A DNA stretch of 64,000 nucleotides, taken from the NCBI GenBank assembly GCA_018340805.1, contig JACMZG010001863.1, positions 58,940,295 to 59,004,294 of the forward strand. The letters run 5' to 3'. Positions within the stretch are counted from its first letter, which is position 1. Every line of letters starts with the position of its first letter. The position numbers were made by a program, and so were the translations under genes. Shown in pieces: positions 23,560-33,790 of this stretch. The notes beneath the pieces are model-generated. The model ran no database searches. It was not told the origin of the DNA and saw only the letters and a list, made by a program, of their open reading frames with translations. Source of the stretch: Microvelia longipes (Eukaryota > Arthropoda > Insecta > Hemiptera > Veliidae).

Positions 23560-24405
23560 CATTTGCTAGTTAGTGAGTTAGTTAAGTTAATCTTATGTTT
23601 TGTAATCTGGCGATTGACTTAGCGCATTGTCCAGTAAGTTAGTTAAGTTATCTTATGTTTCGTATTCTGGCGATTGACTTAGCGCGTTGTCCAGTAAGTT
23701 AGTTAAGTTATCTTATGTTCGTATTCTGGCGATTGACTTATCCAGTAGTTAGTTAAGTTATCTTATGTTTCGTAATCTGGCGATTGACTTAGCGCGTTGT
23801 CCAGTAAGTTAGTTAAGTTAATCTTATGTTTGTAATCTGGCGATTGACTTAGCGCGTTGTCCAGTAAGTTAGTTAAGTTAATCTTATGTTTTGTAGTCTG
23901 GCGATTGACTTAGCGTGTTGTCCAGTGAGTTAGTTAAGTTAATCTTATGTTTGTAATCTGGCGATTGACTTAGCGCGTTGTCCAGTAAGTTAGTTAAGTT
24001 ATCTTATGTTTCGTAATCTGGCGATTGACTTAGCGCGTTGTCCAGTAAGTTAGTTAAGTTAATCTTATGTTTGTAATCTGGCGATTGACTTAGCGCGTTG
24101 TCCAGTAAGTTAGTTAAGTTATCTTATGTTTCGTAATCTGGCGATTGACTTAGCGCGTTGTCCAGTAAGTTAGTTAAGTTAATCTTATGTTTTGTAGTCT
24201 GGCGATTGACTTAGCGCGTTGTCCAGTAAGTTAGTTAAGTTAATCTTATGTTTGTAATCTGGCGATTGACTTAGCGCGTTGTCCAGTAAGTTAGTTAAGT
24301 TATCTTATGTTTCGTAATCTGGCGATTGACTTAGCGCGTTGTCCAGTAAGTTAGTTAAGTTAATCTTATGTTTCGTAATCTGGCGATTGACTTAGCGCGT
24401 TGTCT
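23560..24405. repeat. 60-bp tandem array, about 14 copies
   Basis: The unit contains GTCCAGTAAGTTAGTTAAGT, TAATCTTATGTTTGTAATCT and GGCGATTGACTTAGCGCG. Copies are well homogenised. Confidence 0.96.
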
Positions 24406-25277
24406 CCTTTGAGTTAGAATTCATCGTGACTGATCTTTAACTACTTATTAGCTTCTTTTTTTCTATTAGATTAATCAAATATAAATAATGAAACAAAGCT
24501 AATAACGTATTCAGTCAGTGTCTTACAAACACGCAGAGATTCGATTCTTTATAAAACCAGTAATCATAGATGATGAATCGGTTTTTGATTTAGGAACGGG
24601 TCTTAATTAATTCTAGTAGTGTCCATCCCCAACCAGCGTACTTCTTTGTAGTGCGATTGGTTTAAAAAAAATGTTATACATAGTTTAAAGTTCTGTACGT
24701 CAATCAATACTATGAACTTTAAAATACAAGGAAATATGGATAATGTAAGTAAAGGTTTAAGAGCAAGCTTATTATTTTGATTTCGATTTTATGCTTTACT
24801 TAACTACTGATATTTTTTGTGAAAACAATCGATGTATTTCTACGATAAATACACGGAATAGAATGACGATGACGATAGAATCCCAGGTGGTCCGATTCGG
24901 TCACGTTTTTATTACGTTTCTTTAAACGGTATATTGTTAAGTATTCAAAAGACTACTTGATTTTTTTTTAAAAATCTATTATTTAAGTTATTTGATTAGA
25001 AGATGTAGGTGTGGGGTACTTCATGGGGTTTTCAGGTCAGGTTACAATGTTACGTCAATAATTCTGGTTCATCAATGACGTTGAAAATTGTTTTGTAAAA
25101 CTCTGACTATTCATGGATTTCATAGGACCGCAACATAGTATAGTCTGGTACTGTGATCTATGCTGTGATTCACAGAAATACTGAGTACAGTCATGATTGT
25201 TCCTAGTGTAGATTAACATATTACATATTTATTGCTTGTTTTTATGTTCGTTATAATCACTATAATCTTATATCCTC
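24406..25277. other. Unassigned unique stretch
   Basis: AT-rich, with no supported gene. Contains a loose dyad TTTAAAGTTC/GAACTTTAAA around 24684-24723. Confidence 0.5.
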
Positions 25278-25522
25278 AGAACAACCATAAAGTAGTAGTA
25301 ATATGGGGGTAGTAGTAGTAACTACCAGGCAAGTAGGCCACGTTGTTGGGCTCTTTTTGCTAGCTCCCTAAGATAGTGTTCTACTCCTTTTAGCGAATTT
25401 TCATTATGAAAAGGACGCTTATGAGGTTGTTCGGATGACGGAAGTTGAGGGTGGGAGTGAGCGGAATCGGTTCCTATTGACTTCCTGATAACAAAAATAT
25501 ATGTCCGAAAAAAGTTTTATAT

Positions 25523-25600
<78 letters not shown>

Positions 25601-25991
25601 ATGTATGTAAGAGTTTCTACCCTTTCGTATGGCGAACGATAACTCTCGAAGGCGTTCTCAAATTGAAACGAAACTTTGCAAATCGCGAGATGTCGAGGAG
25701 GTTACGAGGCCTATTGTTTATAAAAACATTATGACGTCATCAACCAAAGTTATGACGTCATGAAAAAAAATTTTTTTTGAAACTAGAAATGGCTATAAAA
25801 CAAGGTATTTCGTGTTTAGGTAGACGGCTAGCTGAATCGATTAAGACCGATTTCAGCTCAATCGAACCATCACAAATGGCACAAACGGTATACATATATA
25901 TATAATCTTGTATATATGTATACGTCTAGGTCAAAGACTCGTACGATATCTGTTGGGTTCAGTAGTGTTAGAGGGTGGTGATATAGTATAA

Positions 25992-26003
25992 AAGAGGGGC
26001 CTC
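25992..26003 (+). promoter_or_regulatory. Possible TATA box upstream of the mini-ORF
   Basis: AGTATAAAAGAG lies about 60 bp before the ATG at 26056. The corresponding sequence in copy 1 (3364-3597, minus) is altered to AGTAAAAAGAG. Promoter activity is an inference. Confidence 0.35.
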
Positions 26004-26055
26004 TACCTCTTGCTCCATCCTGGTAAGCCTACTGTCGCAGAGAGACAGGACAAAA

Positions 26056-26187
26056 ATGGCTTCCACTAAACCACGCCGAGCTAAGCAGGCCCGTAAAGCG
26101 GAAGAACCTCGAAGTAGTCTTTATATGGTCGAAGTCATTCTAAAACGATTGCGACCGGTTTCATTTCAGTCAGGCAATCTTAAGTGA
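26056..26187 (+). CDS. 43-aa ORF conserved between copies of the nested repeat; function unknown
   Basis: Begins MASTKPRRAKQARKAEEPRS and ends at TGA 26185-26187. It has the same start, length and stop as the ORF at 3364-3495, with scattered replacements (K/E, A/T, L/M). The N terminus is strongly basic. It follows a TATA-like AGTATAAAAGAG and a leader shared with copy 1. A third, shorter relative is at 55059-55127. No known domain. It is either a small element-encoded peptide or a relic of a captured gene. Confidence 0.4.
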   Translation: MASTKPRRAKQARKAEEPRSSLYMVEVILKRLRPVSFQSGNLK

Positions 26188-26704
26188 CGGAAACGGCATT
26201 TTTATTTTAAAACTAAAATCATGAATATATTTTTGTTTATAATTGTCGCGGCCGCCGCTAGGTTTTATTTTTATCTATATTTGTTTTTTTTTTTTTTGTA
26301 ATGTTTTTGTTTTTGGACAACACTGTCAGGAAAGAATTATGTTTGACGTATTTTATTCTAGTTTTTCGATTCGTTTCAAGATTTATTAGTTTAGACGGTA
26401 AAATATTCTTTTACGGGTTCTAACCAGGGTTCAAATGGGTTTTTTACGGGTTCTTGTTCGATTATTGTTCGCGAAAACGGGACGTTTTATGTTACAGTTG
26501 TTCCTTCTTCGTATCGATACTTATATCAATAAAACTCTGTGAAAGTTAAAGCTGTCTGACTTTAAATTTGTGTAGCTAGAATGAATTTCGTGACGATTGT
26601 TGCGCGATTGCCGGCACAATAATGCTTCTTAATTTTAATATTATAGCATACTGTTAATAATAGAGTATGAATAAAATCTCAATTAGCAAAATCAAATTTT
26701 TGAG

Positions 26705-26931
26705 AAAGCCTCTCAGGCCCGCGAAGCGGGCCTGTGTGGAAAGGCTGTGAAAATTCGCTAGATACATGGCAAAATGCCATGTAACAAGAACAACACATAA
26801 TACAAACCAACAACAATGTGGCCGCGAAGCGGCCACAGGGAGGCCCTCGGGCCGCGAAGCGGCCCGGTGGGCCGACGCCGTGGAGCGGACGAGGCGCGAA
26901 GCGCCGAGGCCGCGTAGCTCGGCGCTTCGCG
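26705..26931. repeat. Cluster of GC-rich hairpins with three-base loops, copy 2
   Basis: Dyads include AGGCCCGC-GAA-GCGGGCCT, ATGGCA-AAA-TGCCAT, GGCCGC-GAA-GCGGCC twice and GGCGC-GAA-GCGCC. It is the reverse complement of the cluster at 2764-2980. Confidence 0.85.
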
Positions 26932-27300
26932 TTTAATTTTAAGTGTAGGTATATTTCATCTAATCTAGACAGAAGAGCCGTGAATTTCTATTGTTCCTCT
27001 CATGCTATGCATCCTCTCATTATAGTATTATAATGAATCTACAATAAGGGTTCTAAATTTTGCCTATACCCAGTTTCATTTAGGGTAAGGGATCTTTAAC
27101 AAGTACCTGACATCGCACTGGCTCGAGACCACCGGCTTTACGTCCCTTCTGAAGGACGTGGTACGCAGAATTTTTATCCCTCTCATAAAAATCCTAGAGG
27201 CCCGTGCTGGGATTGAACCCATGACTAAAGTCCATTCATTCTGTGTATTGGCCGCGTACCTTAACCACTACACCACGGGGGACTTTAGAACAACCATAAA

Positions 27301-27642
27301 ACGCTCCCTTTTATGTTTTTCAGTCACTCCATCGATATCAACATGAATTACTCTACATGATGACTTACATCTGCATGATTTTGAAGTACCCTTTATCCTC
27401 GACCCTTGTCGATCCCTTATTTCTTTTACCTTTATCAATCCTTATTTAATCATTTTTTTGTTCATGCTCTTTTCACTGAAGCATTTCTAAATAATTCTCC
27501 TAGAAGGCCGAGAGATCCTTCGTTTAAATTTATATTTTTCTGGGAGTTCTACAATATTTAAAACTGAACACCATGGAGTTATATCAATAAATATTTTCTC
27601 CTGTGATATCATTCCACGAGTTATAACTTTTAGCATAAGTAC
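27301..27642. other. Unassigned stretch
   Basis: No gene or repeat supported. Confidence 0.5.
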
Positions 27643-27654
27643 TAAGATCATCTT

Positions 27655-27846
27655 AAATAATAAAAGAAAAGAAATCTCTCCACAAAACAAAAGTTTATTG
27701 GCAAAGCGCTTTCAACCTAACTAGAGGCCATCATCAGTGCAAAACCCTTGAGATGTTAAAGAAGTAGAGAAGTGAGTCTATGTTTTCTTTCTAGGTATTA
27801 GAGTCAGACTCAGACCATTTAGGTATTAGAGTCAGACCATTCTTTG
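27655..27846 (-). mobile_element. Short Penelope-type terminal insertion with hammerhead motif
   Basis: The 192-bp insertion is flanked by the 12-bp direct repeat TAAGATCATCTT (27643-27654 and 27847-27858). On the minus strand it contains the hammerhead-like core (27695-27748), then TTTTGTGGAGAGATTTCTTT, which closely matches the ends of the Penelope-type element at 31421-32822. It has no coding sequence and is either 5'-truncated or a nonautonomous derivative. Confidence 0.8.
27695..27748 (-). ncRNA. Hammerhead ribozyme-like motif
   Basis: Minus strand: CTGATGA (27731-27737), a stem II of GGCCT pairing with AGGTT (G-U pairs included), then GAAA (27710-27713), then AGC-GCT as a minimal stem III. 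Flanking bases TTTTGCA and TGCCAA can form stem I of about five pairs with one mismatch. Hammerheads with minimal stem III are known from Penelope-like retroelements. Catalytic activity is untested. Confidence 0.7.
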
Positions 27847-27858
27847 TAAGATCATCTT

Positions 27859-28547
27859 GTTTATTCATTTTTTTTCTTTTTTACAACACAACATAGGTTT
27901 AAAATATAAAATAATATTTTAAAAAATTAAAAGGAGAAAGTTCAGTTGCATTACTGAAATATTGTATTCCTAATGAGGCCCTAAAAAGTATTCCCCTAAA
28001 TACTTCTAATGTATTTTAAAGACCCTAAATACTTTAGCTTCTGATAGATAAATTTTGTCTTTTCCTAATTTAAATGTCATTTTAACCCAAGGTCTCTGAG
28101 ACATATCTCACCACAATATTAATTTCTTTTATATTTAATATTTGTATTCAAATTTAAACTAATTTTCTAATGTCTATTTGTTTCAGGTAATGAAAATCAA
28201 ACTTTATCGACCTATCTGGATGTAACAGGTAAATATTTTGAAAATGCCTCTTTTTACGTAAAAATGTAATTCACAGAGATGACCGTGAAAATCTCATGGT
28301 TGGTGATTGAAAAAAGATTTCTTCTTGTTTATACTAGGATCCTGCTAAACTACTTTGCTATTGTATTACTTAGTATTCTTATGAGTTAAACTTCATTTTC
28401 AAAGTATTTTTTTCTGGAAGCTTCTAAAGACACAAACTACGCCTTTAATGTGTGAAAAATAAATTTTGTGTGGCGTAGAAATAATCATGGATACATGAAT
28501 ACATGTCACTTATACATGAATTCTACAGCGTATAAATATTCAATGTA
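27859..28547. other. Unassigned stretch with one exon-like segment
   Basis: AT-rich. The only coding-like feature is the candidate 42-nt exon at 28187-28228. Confidence 0.5.
28187..28228 (+). CDS. Candidate 42-nt internal exon of an unknown host gene
   Basis: Preceded by a pyrimidine-rich acceptor CTATTTGTTTCAG and followed by a donor CAG/GTAAAT. Read in phase with two leading bases it encodes NENQTLSTYLDVT without a stop, and its length of 42 is a multiple of three. The base composition differs from the surrounding AT-rich DNA. There is no partner exon nearby, so it may be chance. If real, much of this window would be intron. Confidence 0.25.
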
Positions 28548-28852
28548 TTATGTACCATTAATCATGTACCATGTATATTATGTACCATGTACTTATTGTC
28601 GGTATCATGTACCATGTACTTATTGTCATGTATAAATATTCATTATGTATTATGTACCATGTACTTATTGTCGGTATCATGTACCATGTACTTATTTTCG
28701 GTATCATGTACCATGTACTTATTGTCGGTATCATGTACCATGTACTTATTGTCGGTATCATGTACCATGTACTTATTGTCGGTATCATGTACCATGTACT
28801 TATTGTCGGTATTATGTACTATGTACTTATTGTCGGTATCATGTACCATGAT
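28548..28852. repeat. 27-bp tandem array, about 10 copies
   Basis: The unit is ATGTACCATGTACTTATTGT plus CGGTATC. Since 27 is a multiple of three, several frames on both strands stay open and give repetitive ORFs that I regard as noncoding. Confidence 0.95.
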
Positions 28853-28887
28853 CAGTAATATTCATATGGTATGAATATTACTGATCA
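28848..28887. repeat. Hairpin at the end of the 27-bp array
   Basis: TGATCAGTAATATTCAT and its reverse complement are separated by five bases. Confidence 0.85.
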
Positions 28888-29511
28888 GACAACAACGCAA
28901 GTGAACGTTCTGCTTGAAATAATTCTCTCCAATAGAAACTCACCCAATTTGTGGACCTCACCCAAATTTTCTTTAGTTTTTGTGTGTACGCTCAAATTAG
29001 TCTAATCTAAATATCTCTAATACTTTCTTAACTCTTTCCAATTTTTCTTTTCAGTCAAAAACTTTCTTTAAAAAGTATGAAAGTCACAGAAAAAACTCTA
29101 TTTTTCCCAACTTAAAACTCGTTGAAAAGTTGTAAAAGAAGTCTTAAAACTTGATTTTATACTGTAGGAATCTCCTGGTGAAAGCAAAAACGCGATAACA
29201 ACGTTTTCTTTTCTTAAGAAATAAAGAAGAGAAAGACGTTTGTAAGTTTCCTTTTTACTGAAAACCAAAAGTATTTGACTCTCTAGTGTGTCGTCACCGA
29301 GCTCGCTACTTTTTCTACAAATATCTCTTATTTGTCTGTTTATATTTTATTTAGATGTCTTTTTGTGTGCTGCATTTTATTAAAAAACTATTTCAATGTC
29401 ATAACTAGAACGAACCTATGAGATGCCTAGTTCCTATCCTAGAACAGCTTTAGGCTTGTTTTTGCTTTCATTTGCATATAATTTTATCATGAAATTATGT
29501 TACACCTGTGT
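28888..29511. other. Unassigned stretch
   Basis: No feature recognised beyond AT-rich DNA. Confidence 0.5.
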
Positions 29512-30195
29512 TGTGAGAGGTTTGACTCTTTGTTCTTCTCTGTATAGTGAGAGGTTTAACTCTTTGTCCTCCTCTGTATAGTGAGAGGTTTGACTCTGTG
29601 TTCTTCTCTGTATAGTTAGAGGTTTAACTCTGTGTTCTTCTCTGTATAGTGAGAGGAGGTTTTAACTCTGTGTTCTTCTCTGTGTAGTGAGAGGTTTGAC
29701 TCTGTGTTCTCCTCTGTATAGTGAGAGGTTTAACTCTGTGTTCTTCTCTGTATAGTGAGAGGTTTGACTCTGTGTTCTTCCCTGTATAGTGAGAGGTTTA
29801 ACTCTGTGTTCTTCTCTGTATAGTGAGAGGTTTAACTCTGTGTTCTTCTCTGTATAGTGAGAGGTTTAACTCTGTGTTCTTCTCTGTATAGTAAGAGGTT
29901 TAACTCTGTGTTCTTCTCTGTATAGTGAGAGGTTTAACTCTGTGTTCTTCTCTGTATAGTGAGAGGTTTAACTCTTAACTCTGTGTTCTTCTGTATAGTG
30001 AGAGGTTTAACTCTGTTCTTCTCTGTATAGTGAGAGACTCTGTGTTCTTCTCTGTATAGTAATCTGTGTTCTTCTCTGTATAGTGAGAGGTTTAACTCTT
30101 TGTTCTTCTCTGTATAGTGAGAGTTTAACTTCTTCTTTGTATAGTGAGAGGTTTAACTCTTTGTTCTTTTCCGTATAGTGAGAGGTTTGACTCTA
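29512..30195. repeat. 34-bp tandem array, about 20 copies
   Basis: The unit contains TCTGTATAGTGAGAGGTTTA plus ACTCTGTGTTCTTC. Confidence 0.96.
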
Positions 30196-30669
30196 TATTG
30201 TATGTAAAATACATTTTAGTTAAAGAAACACATAAAATCAACAAATTTCGAAACTGAATTTATATAAAATAAATGCCCTATATTATATTATAAAGTAACT
30301 TGCTGTGTTTTCCATTCTCTAAATAAATAAGCATAAGGCAAGAAGGAAAAAATTCAAAGGCATTTTCATAATGTCATTTGAAAATTCACATTTCTCAAGT
30401 TACTTTGCATGTTTATATTATTCATGAAAGAATGCTTTTCCAGCCTAGTAAAGTGACACTGGCCTGCAATACAGTAAAAAATATCCAAATATAATCCCAG
30501 AGATTTTTAAAATGTAGATCTTAAATAATATTTTGAAGTCCATATTTCTTTCAAGTTACAATTCAGGCATGTTGTATCCTTTCAGAAATTTTCAAGCCAG
30601 GTGATTTTTTTTAAATGTGTGTTTTCTAGCTCATCAATTTATTTCTTGTTTAAGTTTCTGGTTAGTAGT
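30196..30669. other. Unassigned stretch
   Basis: AT-rich, nothing recognised. Confidence 0.5.
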
Positions 30670-30723
30670 GGCGATAACGCCGCCACGGCGTTATCGCCGT
30701 GGCAGCCGGGGCGCTGCCCCGGC
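30670..30723. repeat. Two adjacent GC-rich three-base-loop hairpins
   Basis: GGCGATAACGCCG-CCA-CGGCGTTATCGCC (13-bp arms, 30670-30698) followed by GCCGGGGC-GCT-GCCCCGGC (30705-30723). Confidence 0.9.
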
Positions 30724-31086
30724 AGTTTGGGGCATCAACGTCGACGGGAGGCGTCATGACGAAGGTTTCATCCCCCCCCCCAAAGAAAAAGCATACTAGA
30801 AAACAATTTATAATATCCATAATCCACACTTAAGATATTTTACATAAAAACGAGCAGTTAAGTATTTAATAACTCGTTGATAAATGAAACTAAAAAGAAA
30901 AGATTTAATACAATTAGTGTTGAAGAGAGTCAGAGAGTGTATAAGTGCAATAGGTTCGTGATAGATCGGGTCTGCTTCGATCTGACCCCCTCTTTTAAAA
31001 GAAATAAATATTACGAGCAAGTATTTGCAAAATAAAAACTGCGACATGGAAATGGCAAAAAAATTACTGCAAGAAACTGCCCAAAA

Positions 31087-31260
31087 ATGGAGAAAATCAT
31101 ACAAGAAGGTGTTTCTAAATTCATTTGTAAGGCTAAAAAACTAGCTAGAGAGTGTCAGTGCGTGGATGATTTCGCCTTAGAAAGGGTAAGAAAGATGAAA
31201 ACCATTGCAGGCGAAAAAGCATTAGATGAGCCCATCCACAACCACGAAAAAATGGCATAA
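31087..31260 (+). CDS. 57-aa ORF, possibly a decayed coding remnant
   Basis: The peptide starts MEKIIQEGVSKFICKAKKLA and is lysine/glutamate-rich with two cysteine pairs. The frame before it in another phase (about 31000-31113) reads similarly coding-like (EMAKKLLQETAQK), as if one frameshift separates two parts of one gene. Predicted helical and amphipathic by eye. It stops at TAA 31258-31260, before a C/G-run. I do not recognise a family. Confidence 0.3.
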   Translation: MEKIIQEGVSKFICKAKKLARECQCVDDFALERVRKMKTIAGEKALDEPIHNHEKMA

Positions 31261-31461
31261 AACTCCCCCCCTCTTAAAGAAGGGGGGGGGGTTAAACTTT
31301 TTAAATAGAGGGCATCATTTTAGTTGTCTGCCCCGGCAGGGCATCATGCATATCGCCGCCACTGTTTCTGGTGTATGTTTTAAAACCTCAGCAGTAGCGT
31401 TACAACTTGTTTATTAAGTGAAAGGAACGAAGAAAAGAGTCTCTCCACAAAACTATTAATT

Positions 31462-31508
31462 TATTCAAAGCGCTTTCAACCTACATGAGGCCATCATCAG
31501 TGCCTGTA
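31462..31508 (-). ncRNA. Hammerhead ribozyme-like motif in left arm
   Basis: Minus-strand CTGATGA at 31494-31500 and GAAA at 31474-31477, with GGCCT/AGGTT stem II and AGC-GCT stem III. It is the mirror copy of the motif at 32694-32742. Stem I looks weak here. Confidence 0.65.
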
Positions 31509-31721
31509 CAAATAAGTAAAAATAACAAATAATTAAAAACAGTTAAAAATGTATAAAAATCAAGTCAAAATACAGTAAAGACAATAAAAATTAAATAAAT
31601 AAATAAAAGACAAATGAAATTACCAGGAATAATTATAAGAAAACAGCTAAAAGAAAGACATTATAAACGTAAAAACTAAATAGAATTAGTAATATTCTTC
31701 CTCTTCTTTTTTGACTCAACG

Positions 31722-32354
31722 ATGTCGGTGAGCCGTGATAGACTGGTTGGAGGCGGGGGCGGTACCTACCACCCATGGAGTCATAAAATGGCTACGTTTC
31801 ACGCCTTGATACACCGCCTTCTAACTCTCAACCTTGACCCAGAAGCTTACAACAAGGAGCTGTCTATAATAAAATTTATAGCTAATAACAACGGCTACGA
31901 CGCATCCCTTGTTGATAAACTTATAATAAAGAAGAGGCAACGTCTTATTCTTAAATCTATGGGAGAAGAGAAGGCACTAGATGATAAGAGATGGTGTTCC
32001 GTTCCATACATTGGCCCCTTATCCCAGAAAGTAGCTTCCGTCTTACAAAATAATAATTTTAACGTGAGTTTTAGTACATGTAGCACGCTTCGCAATCATT
32101 TGAGTAGGGTTAAGGACCCTGTGCCTAATAAATCAAAGAGTGGTGTTTACATGGTTCAATGCGGTGTTTGTAAGTCGGAGTACTTAGGTCAGACAGGTAG
32201 GAGCATAAGTACCCGTATTTCGGAGCATTTAAAGAATACAGGTAGCAGGTTCTATGACCATATTAATGCTGAAGATCATATGAACGGTCCGCATCAGGTT
32301 GGGTTCCTTCACTTTGCAAATAAAGGGCGTAAGCTAGACTTCTTGAGAAATTAG
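31722..32354 (+). pseudogene. Penelope-like element C-terminal region with GIY-YIG endonuclease domain
   Basis: The 210-residue open frame covers the region after the reverse transcriptase and the GIY-YIG nuclease of a Penelope-like polyprotein. The nuclease signature is GVYMVQCGVCKSEYLGQTGR at about residues 141-160, with the following arginine and SEHLKN helix. The first ~15 residues come from the inverted terminal arm and are not native. The reverse transcriptase is missing (5' truncation). At about 32345 the frame shifts: the next frame continues coding-like (EKLEILRVRKQWENLNLNVR), so one base has been lost and the stop at 32354 is secondary. In Penelope-like elements this nuclease nicks the target for target-primed reverse transcription. 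This copy cannot be functional. Confidence 0.9.
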
Positions 32355-32693
32355 AGATTCTAAGAGTCAGGAAGCAGTGGGAGAACTTAACTTGAACGTC
32401 AGAGGGGAAAGATCACCCCTTCTACTAGCTCTCCTGAAGGTACCGCCCCGCCTCCAACCAGTCTATCACGGCTCACCGACATCGTTGAGTCGAAAAGAAG
32501 AGGAAGAATATTACTAATTCTATTTAGTTTTTACGTTTATAATGTCTTTCTTTTAGCTGTTTTCTTATAATTATTCCTGGTAATTTCATTTGTCTTTTAT
32601 TTATTTATTTAATTTTTATTGTCTTTACTGTATTTTGACTTGATTTTTATACATTTTTAACTGTTTTTAATTATTTGTTATTTTTACTTATTT

Positions 32694-32742
32694 GTACAGG
32701 CACTGATGATGGCCTCATGTAGGTTGAAAGCGCTTTGAATAA
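32694..32742 (+). ncRNA. Hammerhead ribozyme-like motif in right arm
   Basis: CTGATGA at 32703-32709, stem II GGCCT/AGGTT, GAAA at 32726-32729 and AGC-GCT. Same design as at 27695-27748 and 31462-31508. Confidence 0.65.
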
Positions 32743-32836
32743 ATTAATAGTTTTGTGGAGAGACTCTTTTCTTCGTTCCTTTCATTATGAACAACTCCAC
32801 TAGTGCTCATTCAAAATCATCATTGTTTATTAAGTG

Positions 32837-33000
32837 TTTAGTTATGTTCCATGATAAAGCGCATTTTTATCCCAAATATTATAAGATGCTCGCTACAGCA
32901 TTATTCTCACTTTCTTTCACATTATGTGCTGCGAAGCACATAACTTGAGTGTTAGTACGTAATTTAAGTAAGCTATTAATTGATGAGCAAAAAACACAAA
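32837..33000. other. Short unassigned stretch with hairpin
   Basis: Contains TTATGTGCT-GCGA-AGCACATAA near 32923-32944. Confidence 0.6.
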
Positions 33001-33661
33001 TTTAAAAAAAAAATTCGCCCGACTTGCGGATCAACGTGCCGCCAAAATTTTTTTGACGTTATAGACTTATAATCCAATTAAACTAATGAAGACTTTAATC
33101 CTTCTAGACTAAAGTCTTTATTAATTTAATTGATATTACAATTTGTGTTAGTCCAAAATGCTCTAAAGTTGTTATAAACTTATATAATGTAAATATGACA
33201 TTATAAAAGGGTAAATTTCTTGGACTATATGGGTTCAGTCATCGTTAATCCTAATTATATATAAATATTATGTAAATATGACGATAAAAGTGTATCACCA
33301 GTCCCAAGATTAAAACCTTGGAACCCTAGCTTTGAGTACTTAGGGTCGTATCGATTCCTGGCCTGCTTTATTAGGCTAGCGCTCGAAAAAACATTGAAAG
33401 CAACACCATACTTAACATTTTTATCGACCGTATATTAAGTTCTCCGGTAATTTATCGGTGTTTTTTTACGTGTTGGTCATTTAGAACGGTCGCATTGACT
33501 TCAAACCTGTTTCATTCGATTCAGCGATGATGTCACAACAACCTAGTGTCCAATAGGATACCTGTCTTTTCTACGGTTGAGTTTTGTTCCAAGTTTGATC
33601 GGTTCAGAGATAGAGTGCTTACGAAAATCCGCTAGAAATACATCACACTCAAATATATGTT

Positions 33662-33743
<82 letters not shown>

Positions 33744-33790
33744 TAAAGTTTTTAAACCCTATTTTGTTGTCAAATAAAATTTGCTAAAAC
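33001..33790. repeat. Diverged dispersed repeats ending in (TA)n
   Basis: 33010-33045 matches the CGGACCACCGCGC module (degraded). 33290-33370 on the minus strand resembles the tRNA-like segment at 49549-49625. 33475-33530 carries the ACCTGTTTCATTCGATTCAG module. 33540-33660 matches 740-890 and leads into (TA)n at 33664-33737. Confidence 0.7.

Larger units (their letters stand above)
25393..26931 (-). mobile_element. Nested repeat element (GC-hairpin/mini-ORF family), copy 2
   Basis: Flanked by TTTA (25389-25392 and 26932-26935), equal to the TAAA seen around copy 1. Its order is the reverse complement of copy 1: terminal hairpin, (TA)n (25518-25603), two TGACGTCA sites, a TATA-like promoter and 43-aa ORF, a region absent from copy 1 (about 26235-26640), and the GC-hairpin cluster (26705-26931). 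Confidence 0.82.
25292..27286 (-). mobile_element. tRNA-derived SINE-like retroposon, copy 2, split by a nested element
   Basis: The 14-bp direct repeat AGAACAACCATAAA flanks it at 25278-25291 and 27287-27300. Read on the minus strand, the head (about 27283-27170) carries GTGGTGTAGTGGTTAAGG (A box) and GGGTTCAATCCCAG (B box) at normal spacing. The body follows to 26936, the nested element occupies 25393-26931, and the 3' part resumes at 25388 and ends with a CTACTACT-rich tail. Copy 1 is continuous through the site where this copy is interrupted. Confidence 0.9.
31421..32822 (+). mobile_element. Penelope-like retroelement copy, 5'-truncated, with inverted terminal arms
   Basis: Flanked by the 14-bp direct repeat TTGTTTATTAAGTG (31407-31420 and 32823-32836). 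Arms 31421-31765 and about 32438-32784 are reverse complements of each other, each holding a hammerhead-like core. Between them lies the C-terminal GIY-YIG coding part. A tail of about 38 bases follows the right arm before the TSD. Inverted or direct terminal repeats, 5' truncation and variable TSDs are known for Penelope-like elements. Confidence 0.9.

Noticed and set aside
28558..28874. Overlapping ORFs in the 27-bp array
   Set aside because: Openness in several frames on both strands is a property of the 27-bp unit. No other coding evidence.
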